Shown: in pieces, positions 38,998-64,000 of the stretch
Layout: each line of letters opens with the position of its first letter
Numbering within the stretch: position 1 is the first letter of the stretch
Assembly: GCF_041146395.1 (NCBI RefSeq)
Contig: NC_091006.1
Location: 12,220,001-12,284,000 of the forward strand
Direction: 5' to 3'
From: Eulemur rufifrons
Taxonomy: Eukaryota; Chordata; Mammalia; Primates; Lemuridae
Length of the DNA stretch: 64,000 bases
Program-made: the position numbers and the translations under genes
The notes under the pieces: model-generated
Seen by the model: only the letters and a program-made list of their open reading frames with translations
Told to the model about the DNA's origin: nothing
Databases searched by the model: none

Positions 38998-39154
38998 AGA
39001 GTAAAGAATGAGATTGCCCAACATGTTATACCATCTCTAAACTATCAAAATTTGTTTTCCAATTTTGAATAAGAAAAACATATCTCAATCAATTTTAAGT
39101 TCGTTCATTAATAATGAGTTGTTCAATTTTAATGTTTTTGGATGGATTTTTATA

Positions 39155-39370
39155 TTTCAAAACACTAAGGGGGTACAGATGTTTTTGTTACATGAATACC
39201 TTTTATAATGTTTACGTGAGGGCCATTAGTGTGCCCATCCCCCAAACACTGTTCATCGTACCTGATAGGTAGGTTTTTACCCCTCCCCTGTCCCTCCGCC
39301 CCCTTCTTGATTTCCAATCTCCTTTACATCTCTCTATGTCCATGTGTGCCCATGGATTAGTTGGATAGAT
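39155..39370 (-). mobile_element. Old L1 3'UTR, antisense
   Basis: AGGGGGTACAGATGTTTTTG and GTGTGCCCATCCCCCAAACA, the same family as at 14,277. Confidence 0.7.
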
Positions 39371-39562
39371 GTATTTATTCCTATTTGGTAGCCCAAAGAG
39401 ACCAAGAGTGAAAAAAATTATGCAATGCCAACATCAGAGTCACCTTTTATCTCAGTCTGGTACTAACGCAGAGAGCAAAAGTTTAGCATCTTAGAAAGCC
39501 AAAAGGAAAGAGAAACATGTAGCTGTGAAGGTCTGGAAATGTTCCCATGGGAGATGGCATTT

Positions 39563-39866
39563 GAACTGAGATTTTATTTATTTATTTATTTAGAGACAGA
39601 GTCTCGCTCTGTCACCCTGGGTAGAATGCAGTGACATCATCATAGCTCCTCAAACTCTTTGTCTCAAGCGATCCTTCTGCCTCAGCCTCCTGAGTAGCTG
39701 GAACTACAGGCGTGCTACACCACGCGCAGTTAATTTTTCTATTTTTGATGGAGACGGAGGTCTCTCTCTATTGCTCAGGCTGGTCTTGAACTCCTGGCCT
39801 CAAGCAATCCTCTCTCCTCGGCCTCCCAAAGTGCCAGGATTACAGGCGTGAGCCACCACTCCCAGC
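39563..39866 (-). mobile_element. Older Alu (AluJ-like), antisense
   Basis: (TTTA)n tail, AGAGACAGAGTCTCGCTCTG, ending GAGCCACCACTCCCAGCC. Lacks the young lemur Alu features. Confidence 0.85.
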
Positions 39867-39867
39867 C

Positions 39868-40005
39868 ATCACCCCCATTTTATAGCAGAAGAAACTCAGG
39901 CACAGCGAGGCTGAGCAAGCTGCCCAAGGTCACACAGCCGACAGGTGGCGGGCGGGATTCTACCCCTGCTGTCCTGCACCAGAGATTCGGCTCTTAAGCC
40001 CCAAG
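39868..40005 (+). mobile_element. MIR SINE remnant
   Basis: CATTTTATAGCAGAAGAAACTC ... CTGCCCAAGGTCACACAGCC, the MIR core. Confidence 0.7.
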
Positions 40006-40480
40006 CCGGAGCCTCACTGTACTGACTGGGTCGTGATTTTGGGTTCTTGTCTGTCTTTCCCACTGGGATGTGAGCTCCAGGTGCGGGGACCTCGTCGAGA
40101 ACACAGCGACATTTAATGCACTTGTGGAAAGAAGGATGAATGGTCTCGGATGGCGCAAAACCCACTCCCGGTGGGGCACGGGCGCCACCTGGCGGCAGCG
40201 TCCCGCTAATGCAGCGCCGCAGGGAGAGGAGAAACGTTCGTTTTGGGCGGGGATGGAAGGGGCTGAACGGCAGGTGGTGGCCGGTGTACGGACGACAGTT
40301 GTCTAAAAATCAGTGTGCGTGGCTGGGAACGGTCTACCAGCGCCTTCCAGACTTTTCTGACCATGATGCACAATAAGAAACCATTTCGCATCAACACAGT
40401 TTCACAAAAGAATACCACCCTCTATAGTCAACAATAATGTATACTTCAAAGTAGCTAGAAGATTTTGAATGTTTTCACCG
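40005..40480. other. GC-rich intergenic sequence, no gene recognised
   Basis: CpG content is raised at 40,070-40,330. Short open frames overlap on both strands without any family signature or splice structure. Confidence 0.4.
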
Positions 40481-40640
40481 CAAAGAAATGACTAGGGCTG
40501 GAGGCGAAGGATAAGCTAATTACCCTGATTGGATCATCACACAATCTATATATGTATCCAAATATCACACCGTACCCCATAAATATGCACAACTATCGTG
40601 TGTCAATTAAAAACAAAATAAAACTTATTTTTAAAATACC
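40480..40640 (+). mobile_element. Old L1 3' end
   Basis: GATTGGATCATCACACAATC ... CACACCGTACCCCATAAATA with AATTAAAAACAAAATAAAAC tail, typical of L1MA/PB-like ends. Confidence 0.6.
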
Positions 40641-40879
40641 ACCCTGTACCACACATGATGCTTTCTATTACACTCTATTCCTATTTTTAAATGCCAGTCA
40701 GATCACCTTAGAATGGCTACTCTCTAATAACTAGTCTCCACTGGGAATCTAGAATAGTGTTTTCAGCTGTCTAAATTATCCCCATTATTTTCAGCTGACA
40801 CCTATTTTGATGGAGCAAGGGTAGGCGCCCACACCACCCCCGTGAGATTTCTCCACCACATACTGCTGCCGCTAGGGTT

Positions 40880-40985
40880 CGCTGCCCGCCCTGATTTCCA
40901 GATGAGGACCTGGGCTCAGAGAGCTGAAGACACTTGCCCAAGGCCACACAGTTCCAGCGTGGCAGTGCCAGTTTCCGCCTCACTC
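40880..40985 (+). mobile_element. MIR SINE remnant
   Basis: CAGATGAGGACCTGGGCTCA ... CTTGCCCAAGGCCACACAG. Confidence 0.65.
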
Positions 40986-41111
40986 CTGAAGGAGAAAAAA
41001 TTACTAAAGGTTCCCAATTTCACTGTTATTGAGTACAATTTAATTCAGTCCTTCCTCCATTTTGTCAATAAGATTGAACTTCACTTGCCCGCTGTTCTCT
41101 TATACCGTACA

Positions 41112-41235
41112 GCATAAATTAATGCTATTAATTAGCTTAATTAATTAGCTGGATAAATAAGCTAATTAATTTGCTTGATAATTAATTAAGCTAAATAATT
41201 AATTAGCTTGATAATTAAGCTTAGGCTTAATAATG
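41112..41235. repeat. AT-rich palindromic TTAATTAGCT repeats
   Basis: Repeated self-complementary words (TTAATTAGCTTAATTAATTA, AAGCTAATTAATT, GATAATTAATTAAGC), able to form hairpins on either strand. Confidence 0.75.
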
Positions 41236-41289
41236 CAAGTCTCTGTATGTAACAGAATGAATCTGAGATGGAGATGAAGTGTGTTGAGG

Positions 41290-41460
41290 TGACAACCACT
41301 GTCACCAACAGCATCACCACCAACAATGTTGCCACCAGAGTGACTCCCTTCAACACCACCACCCATCACTGCCTCCCGTCCCTACTGCTACCACCACCAC
41401 CACTGTCACCACCAGCATCAACAGGGTCACCAAGGTCACCAACACCACCACGTCAAAGCA
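41290..41460. repeat. ACC-rich degenerate trinucleotide tract
   Basis: Imperfect (ACC)n/(AAC)n on the plus strand, e.g. CTACCACCACCACCACTGTC and GTCACCAACACCACCACGTC. Confidence 0.75.
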
Positions 41461-42049
41461 GGTACCCAGAATCCACCTTTTTTGTGTTCCAGCCACAGCC
41501 TTGGTCCAACAGACCTGCATTCTCCATTTTCCATCCCACACCCACCCTGGGACAAAAGGGAAATGACAATGACATTGAGGAACATGCTGCTAAGCTTGGG
41601 AACAAAGAGGAATCTGGGTTTGATTATCGGGCTTCTCTATAAGTGGCTTCAGGCATATTCTGAGCTTGGTGATGGAGGGGTGACCCCCTATAAATGGCAA
41701 TCCCAGCCCCTGGACCAGGGGAAGGCAGAGGAAGATCTCTCAGTGCAGATCTAGGCCCCTTGAGGAGGCAGAGAGCAGGGGTGAGCCCGAATCCCACCTG
41801 CTGTAGAGGTTTAGGAGGTCACTTTTGGGGGGAGCAAATCTGAGGGCCTGGGTCTGCTGCGCTTACTTTTGAGAAGGAGAGAAAGAGGAGAAAGTCACTC
41901 TGGGACAGTCCACAGGGCTGGTGGTCATGACTCTGCTCCATACCAAGATGAGACTTCCTGGGTCCCAAAGGAGGAAGAAAAGTGGCTCCGCTTCCAGAAG
42001 CCACATCCCAGGGGAGCTGCCTTTCCATTTCCTTCCTGAGACACCATTT

Positions 42050-42139
42050 TTTAATTTCTTGTTCACTCTTCTATCCCCAGAACTTGGTATAATATATGGC
42101 ACATAGTAAATGCTCAATAAATATTTGTCGAATTAATGA

Positions 42140-42140
<1 letters not shown>
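42050..42140 (+). mobile_element. Old L2/MIR 3' end
   Basis: GGCACATAGTAAATGCTCAA TAAATATTTGTCG, a shared L2/MIR-type terminus. Confidence 0.55.
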
Positions 42141-43325
<1,185 letters not shown>

Positions 43326-43329
43326 TATA

Positions 43330-44005
43330 TTCTACAAAGACTAGAATTAGGATATAGCCTAATTTCTGTTATTCCATCTCATATTCTCATTTAAATCTAT
43401 ATAAACATTTGTTGCTTCAAAAAGGAAGTGATATTCTTCCTAAAATTGTCTAGTAAACATACTCCCTTAATGTTCAAATGATCACACCAACTATTAGAAA
43501 TTTCTTCATAAATGTTTTGTACCTAAAATTAATCACTTTTACAATAAAAATTATTGCATCTTACTCTTGCAAAGAAAACAGACATTTATATTTCAATCAA
43601 CAGAGAATGTCACCACGTAAAGAACATGGGATTTGTCACTCCAAGTTACCTATATTTGAAGGTGCATACGCAGTAACACTGAATCCAACTAACATATTTT
43701 TTTCTTCTTTTTTGTTTTTGCAGATGAAGAAACCAACTGAAACATTTTGCTCATATAATTGACCTTGTTAAACTATGTATATATGACAGCAATCTACATG
43801 ATTGCAACATTATGGATCACCGACAAGTTCAGGGGTATCACACCTTTGCTATAATAATTCACACTTCAAGGGGCAAAGCCAACATGGATTAACATATTTC
43901 GAACAAATATTGAAGCCAAAGCCAAACACTGCTGCATCCCAACATTACTCCCAAACTCTCTGCCCATGTTGAGGACATTTAGAACCTCCATAAAAAATGT
44001 GAAAT
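43330..44005. other. Intergenic, nothing recognised
   Basis: AT-rich, no gene or family signature seen. Confidence 0.45.
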
Positions 44006-44009
44006 CAAT

Positions 44010-44177
44010 TATCTGGGTGTGGTGGTGCATGCCTATAGTCCCAGCTACTCAGGAGGCTGAGGCAGGAGGATTGCTTGAGCCCAGGAGTCTGAGGCTGCGG
44101 TGAGCTAGGCTGACACCACTGCACTCTACCCAAGGCAACAGAGCAAGACTCTGCCTCAAAAAAAAAAAAAAAAAAAT
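44010..44177 (+). mobile_element. Alu right-monomer fragment
   Basis: GTGTGGTGGTGCATGCCTAT to an A-tail; the left monomer is missing. Confidence 0.85.
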
Positions 44178-44179
44178 GA

Positions 44180-45080
44180 AACCCCACCTTTTCCAGCTCT
44201 GTGCCTAGCTCCAAGGCAACCCTTTGCAGCGAAAAGTTCCTCAAAACCTCTGTGATCTAGCAAAGTGGCAAAAACAGGGTTTTCTTGCTTCCATATACTT
44301 TAATCTCCATCTTTAGATTTATTTTTTTAAGGATAAAGCCAGTGAGGTCAAATACTGGTTGGCCTCCTACAGGTCACAGGTCATGACATTCTATTTGAAA
44401 CAAAGTTCTGGAAGGCTGCAGTCACAATTTGCATGTGCACTTCTGCCTGGGGCCCCAAAGGTGAGATATGCCCAGTCCGTCCGGGATCTGTGGTGCCAAC
44501 AAGAGCACATCCCAGTTTATCTCGAGACTATCCATCTGCTGTTCATAGCACCTTCCTTTCAAGCCGAGATTTCACGCTTGCACCAGGCAGGCTGCTGCTT
44601 CTGTTCCTTCTCTTGCTAAATGTTTAGCAGCGTTGAGGCATCAACTTTGCACATTGTAAACCGAGTCTTCTTGCTGTTAAAAATGTAAGGCATTTTCCAT
44701 TTTTAAAAGGTTTTATATGTTTTTAAAAGTTCAAGGTAGTTGTGTTGCAGTCGGCTGCGGGCGTGAAGGGGGACAGGGCGCAGGACGAGGACAGGCGGAC
44801 AGTGGGCCAGGGCAGCGCATCCCAGCTCACGGGGCTGGCCTTACCCCTCCCTTCCCACCTCCACATTCAGTTCGCACTGCAGGGCTGGGAGCAGCCACGG
44901 GGAGAGAGTGTTTACACCACAGCAATCAGCACACACTACAGTCAGGATTCCTGTTAAACATCGACCGGCAGATCACTGGGTGGACCTCGCTGGATTGTGG
45001 GGTCAGAGGAGAGGAGAGTAAGGTTGGATTATCTGAACAGGTGAGAAAACACAACACTCATTTTCATTTTCTCATCCTAG
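44180..45080. other. Intergenic; moderately GC-rich at 44,745-44,960
   Basis: No convincing gene; open frames here lack homology that I recognise. Confidence 0.4.
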
Positions 45081-45084
45081 TTAT

Positions 45085-45215
45085 AATTACAGATATTTTT
45101 GAAGCGTTACTACATGCCAGGTACCAGTATAAGGCTTTACATGTAGCAATTCGTTTTATTCTTAAATAGGTAACATTGTCAACCCATTTTAGGAGCGATG
45201 AGGTTCATAGTACTA
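45085..45215 (+). mobile_element. MIR SINE remnant
   Basis: CTACATGCCAGGTACCAGTA ... TTTTATTCTTAAATAGGTAA, the MIR 5' half. Confidence 0.6.
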
Positions 45216-46079
45216 CCCTCCTGGATTAGGAAGGTGAATGATGAACTGCGTTTGGATTTGGCTGGATTATATTTTCACAGGGCATCTGGCGTGACTCAAC
45301 TACAGGAAAGAGAACCCACGCTGTCCCGATGCCTGTCACTCCCAAGCCCTCCCCCACTGCAGGCAAGGGGCCAGGTCTGCTTTATCTCTGTGACCCTGCA
45401 GTGGGCACGGGGCTGTCCGCGAACAATCCCAAGACTGCACGTCCCCACTGCCCCTTGTAGCGAGGCATGGTCACCTGGCAAATGAATGTGAGCGGAGGTA
45501 ACGTGTCACATCCAGGTAAAAGCTTTAAGAGTCATTGCGTGCTTTGCTGTTTTTCTCTCTCAGTGCCGAAGGAACTGGCAACACTTCAGCTGAAGGCTGT
45601 CGCATCGGCCTGGGCCACAAGGATGATGCGGAGCAGAGCTCTTAGCCGACCCGCAGTGGAGAGACACCTTTGCAGCATCCGGGCCACAGGGATTCTGAGC
45701 CTGTGACTGCAGCATAGCCCGGCCTCTCCCGACTGCTACATTTCCCAGTTCCCAGGAGAGCCTGAAACGTGGAGGTCTCAAAACAGTGCATGACTGGATG
45801 AACGGCAAGGAACAGGAGCAGGGTCACAAGTCTCCCCAGGGGCGGAGGTGCCGGAAGCAGCCGCCTCTCAGGCTCGCTCTCACACACTCTGTAACCAGAC
45901 TGGGGTAAAAGTCAGGCTCTCACCTGCGCTTCCCATGTCACAGCTCATGCTCAACCTGAAATCTTTGCCCTGATTTTCTCCCCCCAAGTCAGTACCAGGG
46001 GGCTCTTGGGAAGGGTGAGGATAGAGGAGCCATGGAGACAGGGACACAAGATGCAAGGAAAACGTGGGAGACAGAGGTG

Positions 46080-46400
46080 AGAAGAGGAAGCTGGAAGCAG
46101 GAGGTGGGGGGTGGGCAGAGGGTTAGGGCTAAGGAGCCAGAGCTGGGGAGGCGGACCTGGGGATGAGACAGAGGCACTGAATGGGAAACCAGGAGAACAG
46201 GAGATTGGGGGACAGAAGGCGAAGGAGGGTCGCAGACAGACAGGGACGAGGAGGCAGAGCGGAGGAGATGATGAAGGACAAATGGAAACAGATGGGGGGG
46301 TAAAGACACAGAGGCCTGGAACTAGGAGACAAAGAAGGAGAGTCACAAGGCAAACAGGGAGACAGAGACACAAAAGAGACCCTGCAGGGAGCCGGGGCAG
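46080..46400. repeat. Purine-rich GGAGA/CAGA tract downstream of ODAD1
   Basis: Strongly asymmetric: G and A dominate the plus strand (e.g. GGGAGACAGAGACACAAAAG). It would be the transcribed pyrimidine-rich 3'UTR or flank of ODAD1. Confidence 0.6.
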
Positions 46401-46417
46401 GGTGGAGCCGGGCGGCC

Positions 46418-60592
<14,175 letters not shown>

Positions 60593-60839
60593 CTTGGCCA
60601 AAGAGGACAAGGCTCCTGTAGGGGCCAACTCAGGACACTTGAGACTGCCGGCAGGCGAGGGCCGGGAGGAGGCTGGGCGATGAACTGCGAGGGGCTGGGA
60701 ATCGAAAGAGGGTGACACTAGAACCACTTTGGCCTCTCTTTGAGTCTCAATTCCTCCAAGGGGTTGGAGAGGGACGCCTCTCGGGCCACTTCCCACCCCT
60801 TCTGACCTCCCACCTCTCACATTCTCGGTGTTGAGTCTT

Positions 60840-62230
60840 GGCTCGGACCCTGGCGCAGGGCGGGGGGCGGGGAGCGGCGGGGACAGATCTCCTGGGGTCT
60901 CGGTATCTCCGAGGTTGGACTGTTTGGTCACAGAGGAGGGGGAACCGGCCGGCTGTAGAGGAGCACGGGGGGCAGGGCCCAGGCCCTACCTGCTGCAGTG
61001 CCTGACCTGTCCTTGGTGCTCCAAGCTCACTGTTGTGGTCTGGTTACTGGGGAGATAAGGAGCCAATGAGCCCGGAGGACAGCGGCCGGGGAGGAGCCCA
61101 GGCCGTGGGGAGAGGGTGAGAGAGGAGGAGCGGAGGAGGCTGCGTGTTAGAAGACCAGAGGGGCTCTTGGGGACTTAGAACTGATGGGCTGGGGAACCCT
61201 CCGAGGGGCGGGGCTGAGGGGGCCTGCGAGGGACGGGCTGAGAAGGCCCGTGAGGAGAGGGAGAGGAGGGTCGAGGGGTTTTGGGGGGCTGGCGATGGGT
61301 GGAGCAGAGGCACCTGTAAAGGGAGGGGCTTAGCGGGGCTGGCGAGGGAACAGGCACGGGCACCTGTAAAAGCAGGGACTTGGGGGGGGCTGGCGAGGGA
61401 ACAGGCACGGGCACCTGTAAAGGGTGGGGCTGCAAGGGTCGTGTTTGGAAGGATTTACGAGACGCCTGGCGGGAGGTCGGTGAGGGGCGACCTGAGCGTG
61501 CTTGAAGGACGCTGGCTCCAAAGACATGTGGGGCGCGGGCTAATCGGGAGGCGCTCAGGCTAGGAGGGCCTGGGGGAGGCCGGGATGGTCTGAATGGGGA
61601 GCACGGGGCTTTGAGGGGCTCAGGAGTGTCGCGGGGCTGTGAGCGATCGGCTGTTTCCAAGAGGGAGGGGCAGGAGCTGACAGGACCTGCAGGGAAACGT
61701 CTGGGCTTTGGGTCCGAGTGGTGCCTGTCTTTAGCAGAGTAAGACCACGTTATTTTAAGGATTCGTTAGCAGGGAAGCGGTGCCGGAGCCGGGATTTGTG
61801 AGAGGAAGGAGCACACACCACCACCTCAGTACCTCAGCAGCGGTTCACTACGCATGCGCAGCCAACGGCCTCTGGCCAAGCCTCCAAAAACCCTAGACAT
61901 TCTACCGCGTCCGCGCACTGAGAGGCGGAAGTGGGCGGGGCCTTGGGCACTCCGTGGGCCCCCCGCCTTCCGGCCACGCCCCTTTCTGCTCACACCCTCG
62001 TTCTGCAGGGCACGCCCACTTCGCGGCGGGCTGCTGCCCACGTGGGCATCCCCGGGATGGGCGGGCGAGCCGTGGGCTCCTCTCCCTTCTGGCTGGGTGT
62101 GCCGACGCCTGCGGTTTCCTGTGGGAGGAAGCGGCCCGCGGACGCTCAGCTCAGCTCGTAGCCTCAGAGGCCCAGGAGGGGGAGCTCCCGCCACCGCCCT
62201 CAGGTTCCGTGATTCTCCCCCTTCCACAGG
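60840..62230 (-). promoter_or_regulatory. CpG-rich promoter region upstream of ODAD1
   Basis: GC- and CpG-rich sequence covering the upstream side of ODAD1. On the minus strand a donor-like GCAGCAG|GTAGGG (exon end about 60,990) could close an untranslated first exon joined to the acceptor at about 60,616. Farther out there is an NRF1-like CGCATGCGCA (61,851-61,860), an ETS-like CGGAAGTG (about 61,926) and Sp1-like GGGCGGGGCC (about 61,935), typical of TATA-less promoters. Direction and start site are inferred. Confidence 0.55.
61283..61430. repeat. Minisatellite of about 50 bp, 3 copies
   Basis: The unit containing GGGGCTGGCGAGGGAACAGG and ending CACCTGTAAA recurs with ends at 61,320, 61,370 and 61,421; the first copy is the most diverged. 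It lies inside the CpG-rich region upstream of ODAD1. Confidence 0.8.
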
Positions 62231-62700
62231 GTCCTAGGGTGGGGACCCCCCAGAACATCCCCAGGGTACCCAGGTCTGGCGCTGATTCCACTCAGGGAGC
62301 TTGACTCCGAGTCCTAGACCCCTGTTCACCTCCCCAGTTCAAGTTACCATCTTCCTAGCCCCTGGTTCCCCCAACTCCTCCCAAGACCAGAGTGGGACCC
62401 GTTTACCGGCACCCCAAGAGGCGCACATGACTCCCTCTGGCCCCTAATTTTTCCCTCAGTGATCCAGACTTCCAACTTCCTTGGGGATCCGAGTTCAGAC
62501 CCCCAGTCTCTGTCCTTCTCAGAGGCTTAAGTTTGGGACTACTTATTCCCCTCCCCAAGAACTTTCATTTTGGATTCCCAGCTTGAGCCTTGAGACCCAG
62601 TGGACCTAAGAATTTGTCCCTTCCCCAATTCCTAGAGACCCTGAACCTGAGTCTCCCAGAAGTGAGTCCACTCAGGGCCCCAATGCCTGATATAACTAGC
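62230..62700. other. Intergenic, nothing recognised
   Basis: Pyrimidine-leaning sequence with no gene, RNA or clear repeat. Confidence 0.4.
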
Positions 62701-62724
62701 ACATAATCTGTCAAGGGATTAGAG

Positions 62725-62955
62725 TTAAAAGGGAAAAAAAAAAATTTTAAATAACTACCACATACAGTACTGACTGTGTGCCAAACACTATTCTAAGAAC
62801 TACCCTATGATGTATTTACTAGTAGCTCTATTTTACAGATGAAGAAACTGAGGCATGGAGACATTAGTTACTTGGCCCAAATCACATAGCCAATGAGTAA
62901 AGCAGCTTGGATTTGAATCCAGCCAGTCTGGCTCTAGAGTCTGTGCTGGTACCCC
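62725..62955 (+). mobile_element. MIR SINE, nearly complete
   Basis: CTGACTGTGTGCCAAACACT ... TTTTACAGATGAAGAAACTG ... GGATTTGAATCCAGCCAGTC. Confidence 0.8.
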
Positions 62956-63239
62956 ACATTCTGAGTCCCCCAGGTACACACCCATCCACTGACTTGTCCA
63001 TCCTTCACCCCCCTCAGGGAGCCCAGAACACCAACAACTAGTCCACACCGAGCTCTGGCCCCATCAGATACCCAGACATCCCATCATCCAGTTCCCTTCC
63101 CTTGCAGGGACCCAAGGTTTGAGTTCCCCAGCTCACAATTGATCAGGACCCTGGACACCTGGTCCCATCCCAAGAGGCCTGGGTGCATAGTAGTTATCAC
63201 CCCCACCCTAATTTAATATCCCAAGAATAAATAATAATA

Positions 63240-63765
63240 GTTAATATTAAGTCCCTGCTTCTGTTAAAACCTTCAATGGCTTCCCACTGCACTTCAAATA
63301 AAATCCAAATCCTCCCCTAGTCTTCAAGGGCATCCTTTGATTTTCCTTCCCACCACTCCCTCTGGCTCCCTCTGCTCCAGCCACACTGGCCCTTCTGTCT
63401 GCTCCCCAAACAGCCTGAGTTTGTTCTCAAGAGTCACTTCCTCTTCTCCCTAGCATTCAGATGACTCCTGTCTTCAGGTCTCAGCTCAAATGTCACCTCC
63501 TCCAAGAAGCCTTCCCAGATTACCTTGTTTGAAGTAGTCTCCCCCAATCCATTATCTCCATTGCTCTATTTTATTTCCTTCAAAACACTTACCATTATCT
63601 CAAATTTATCTTCATCATTGATATGTTTTCTCTTTATTGTCTGTCTCCCTCTACTACCAGACAAGCTCCATAGTAACAGCAGGACTTATGTCTGTTTTCT
63701 TCATTATTAACTCCTGGTTCATAGTAAATATTCAATAAATGTTTGTTGAAGGAAGGAATGAATGG
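63240..63765 (+). mobile_element. L2 LINE 3' end
   Basis: CAATGGCTTCCCACTGCACT ... CTCAGCTCAAATGTCACCTC ... AATATTCAATAAATGTTTGT, the canonical L2 order. Confidence 0.75.
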
Positions 63766-63789
63766 CTGTGTTAGTGTACTGGTATTACC

Positions 63790-63930
63790 TTATTTATTCA
63801 GAATAAGTATCAGAATTATTATTATCAGTATCAGTATATTGTTGGTATTATTATACCCACTACACAGATTAGGAACCTGAAGCTTAGAGAGGTGAAATAA
63901 TTGACCCAAGTTCATTCAGCCAGAAAATCA
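63790..63930 (+). mobile_element. Possible MIR remnant
   Basis: TTATTATACCCACTACACAG ... GCTTAGAGAGGTGAAATAAT resembles the MIR 3' half. Confidence 0.4.
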
Positions 63931-64000
63931 TGGCAATGCCACCTCCTGCCCCCTCCCAGAGTTTCATACATTTCATCTCCCAGCCCCTGAGCCCTAACCT

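Noticed and set aside
61144..62304. Several overlapping open frames in the CpG-rich region
   Set aside because: Expected by chance in GC-rich promoter DNA; Pro/Arg/Gly-rich with no recognisable domain.

Overview
The window looks like nuclear DNA of a strepsirrhine primate, most likely a lemur such as a mouse lemur. The main evidence is the repeats. The many Alu elements share a strepsirrhine-style body (TGAGCAAGAGCGAGACC in the left half, TGAGCTAGGCTGACGCCACG in the right half). There are also several L1 3' ends with a characteristic G-rich 3'UTR ending in a CCCCCATAATA..AATAAA-like tail. The species call is inference.

Positions 1-39,000 are a repeat-rich, gene-poor chemosensory region. It holds two intact, intronless vomeronasal type 1 receptor genes (16,995-17,906 and 35,036-35,947), both on the plus strand and each 303 codons. 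They sit at the same place in two tandem segmental duplicates (about 5,830-22,030 and 22,040-37,500). A third, partial and inverted copy of the duplicate's 3' part lies at about 2,225-4,200 and has no receptor. All Alus and most young L1s inside the duplicates are private to one copy, so the duplication is older than these insertions.

Positions 39,000-46,400 are intergenic, with old MIR, L1 and Alu remnants, an AT-rich palindromic stretch and an ACC-rich tract.

Positions 46,418-60,592 (minus strand) carry a complete 14-coding-exon gene for ODAD1 (CCDC114), the coiled-coil subunit of the outer dynein arm docking complex of motile cilia. All splice junctions are GT-AG and the reading frame stays open for 716 codons plus stop. 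Upstream lies a CpG-rich promoter region (about 60,840-62,230) with a probable untranslated first exon. The rest, to 64,000, is intergenic MIR and L2 sequence.

The receptors and ODAD1 are not known to work together; they are simply neighbours. I found no novel multi-gene system. The most interesting content is the duplication history of the receptor region and the different divergence of the two receptors.
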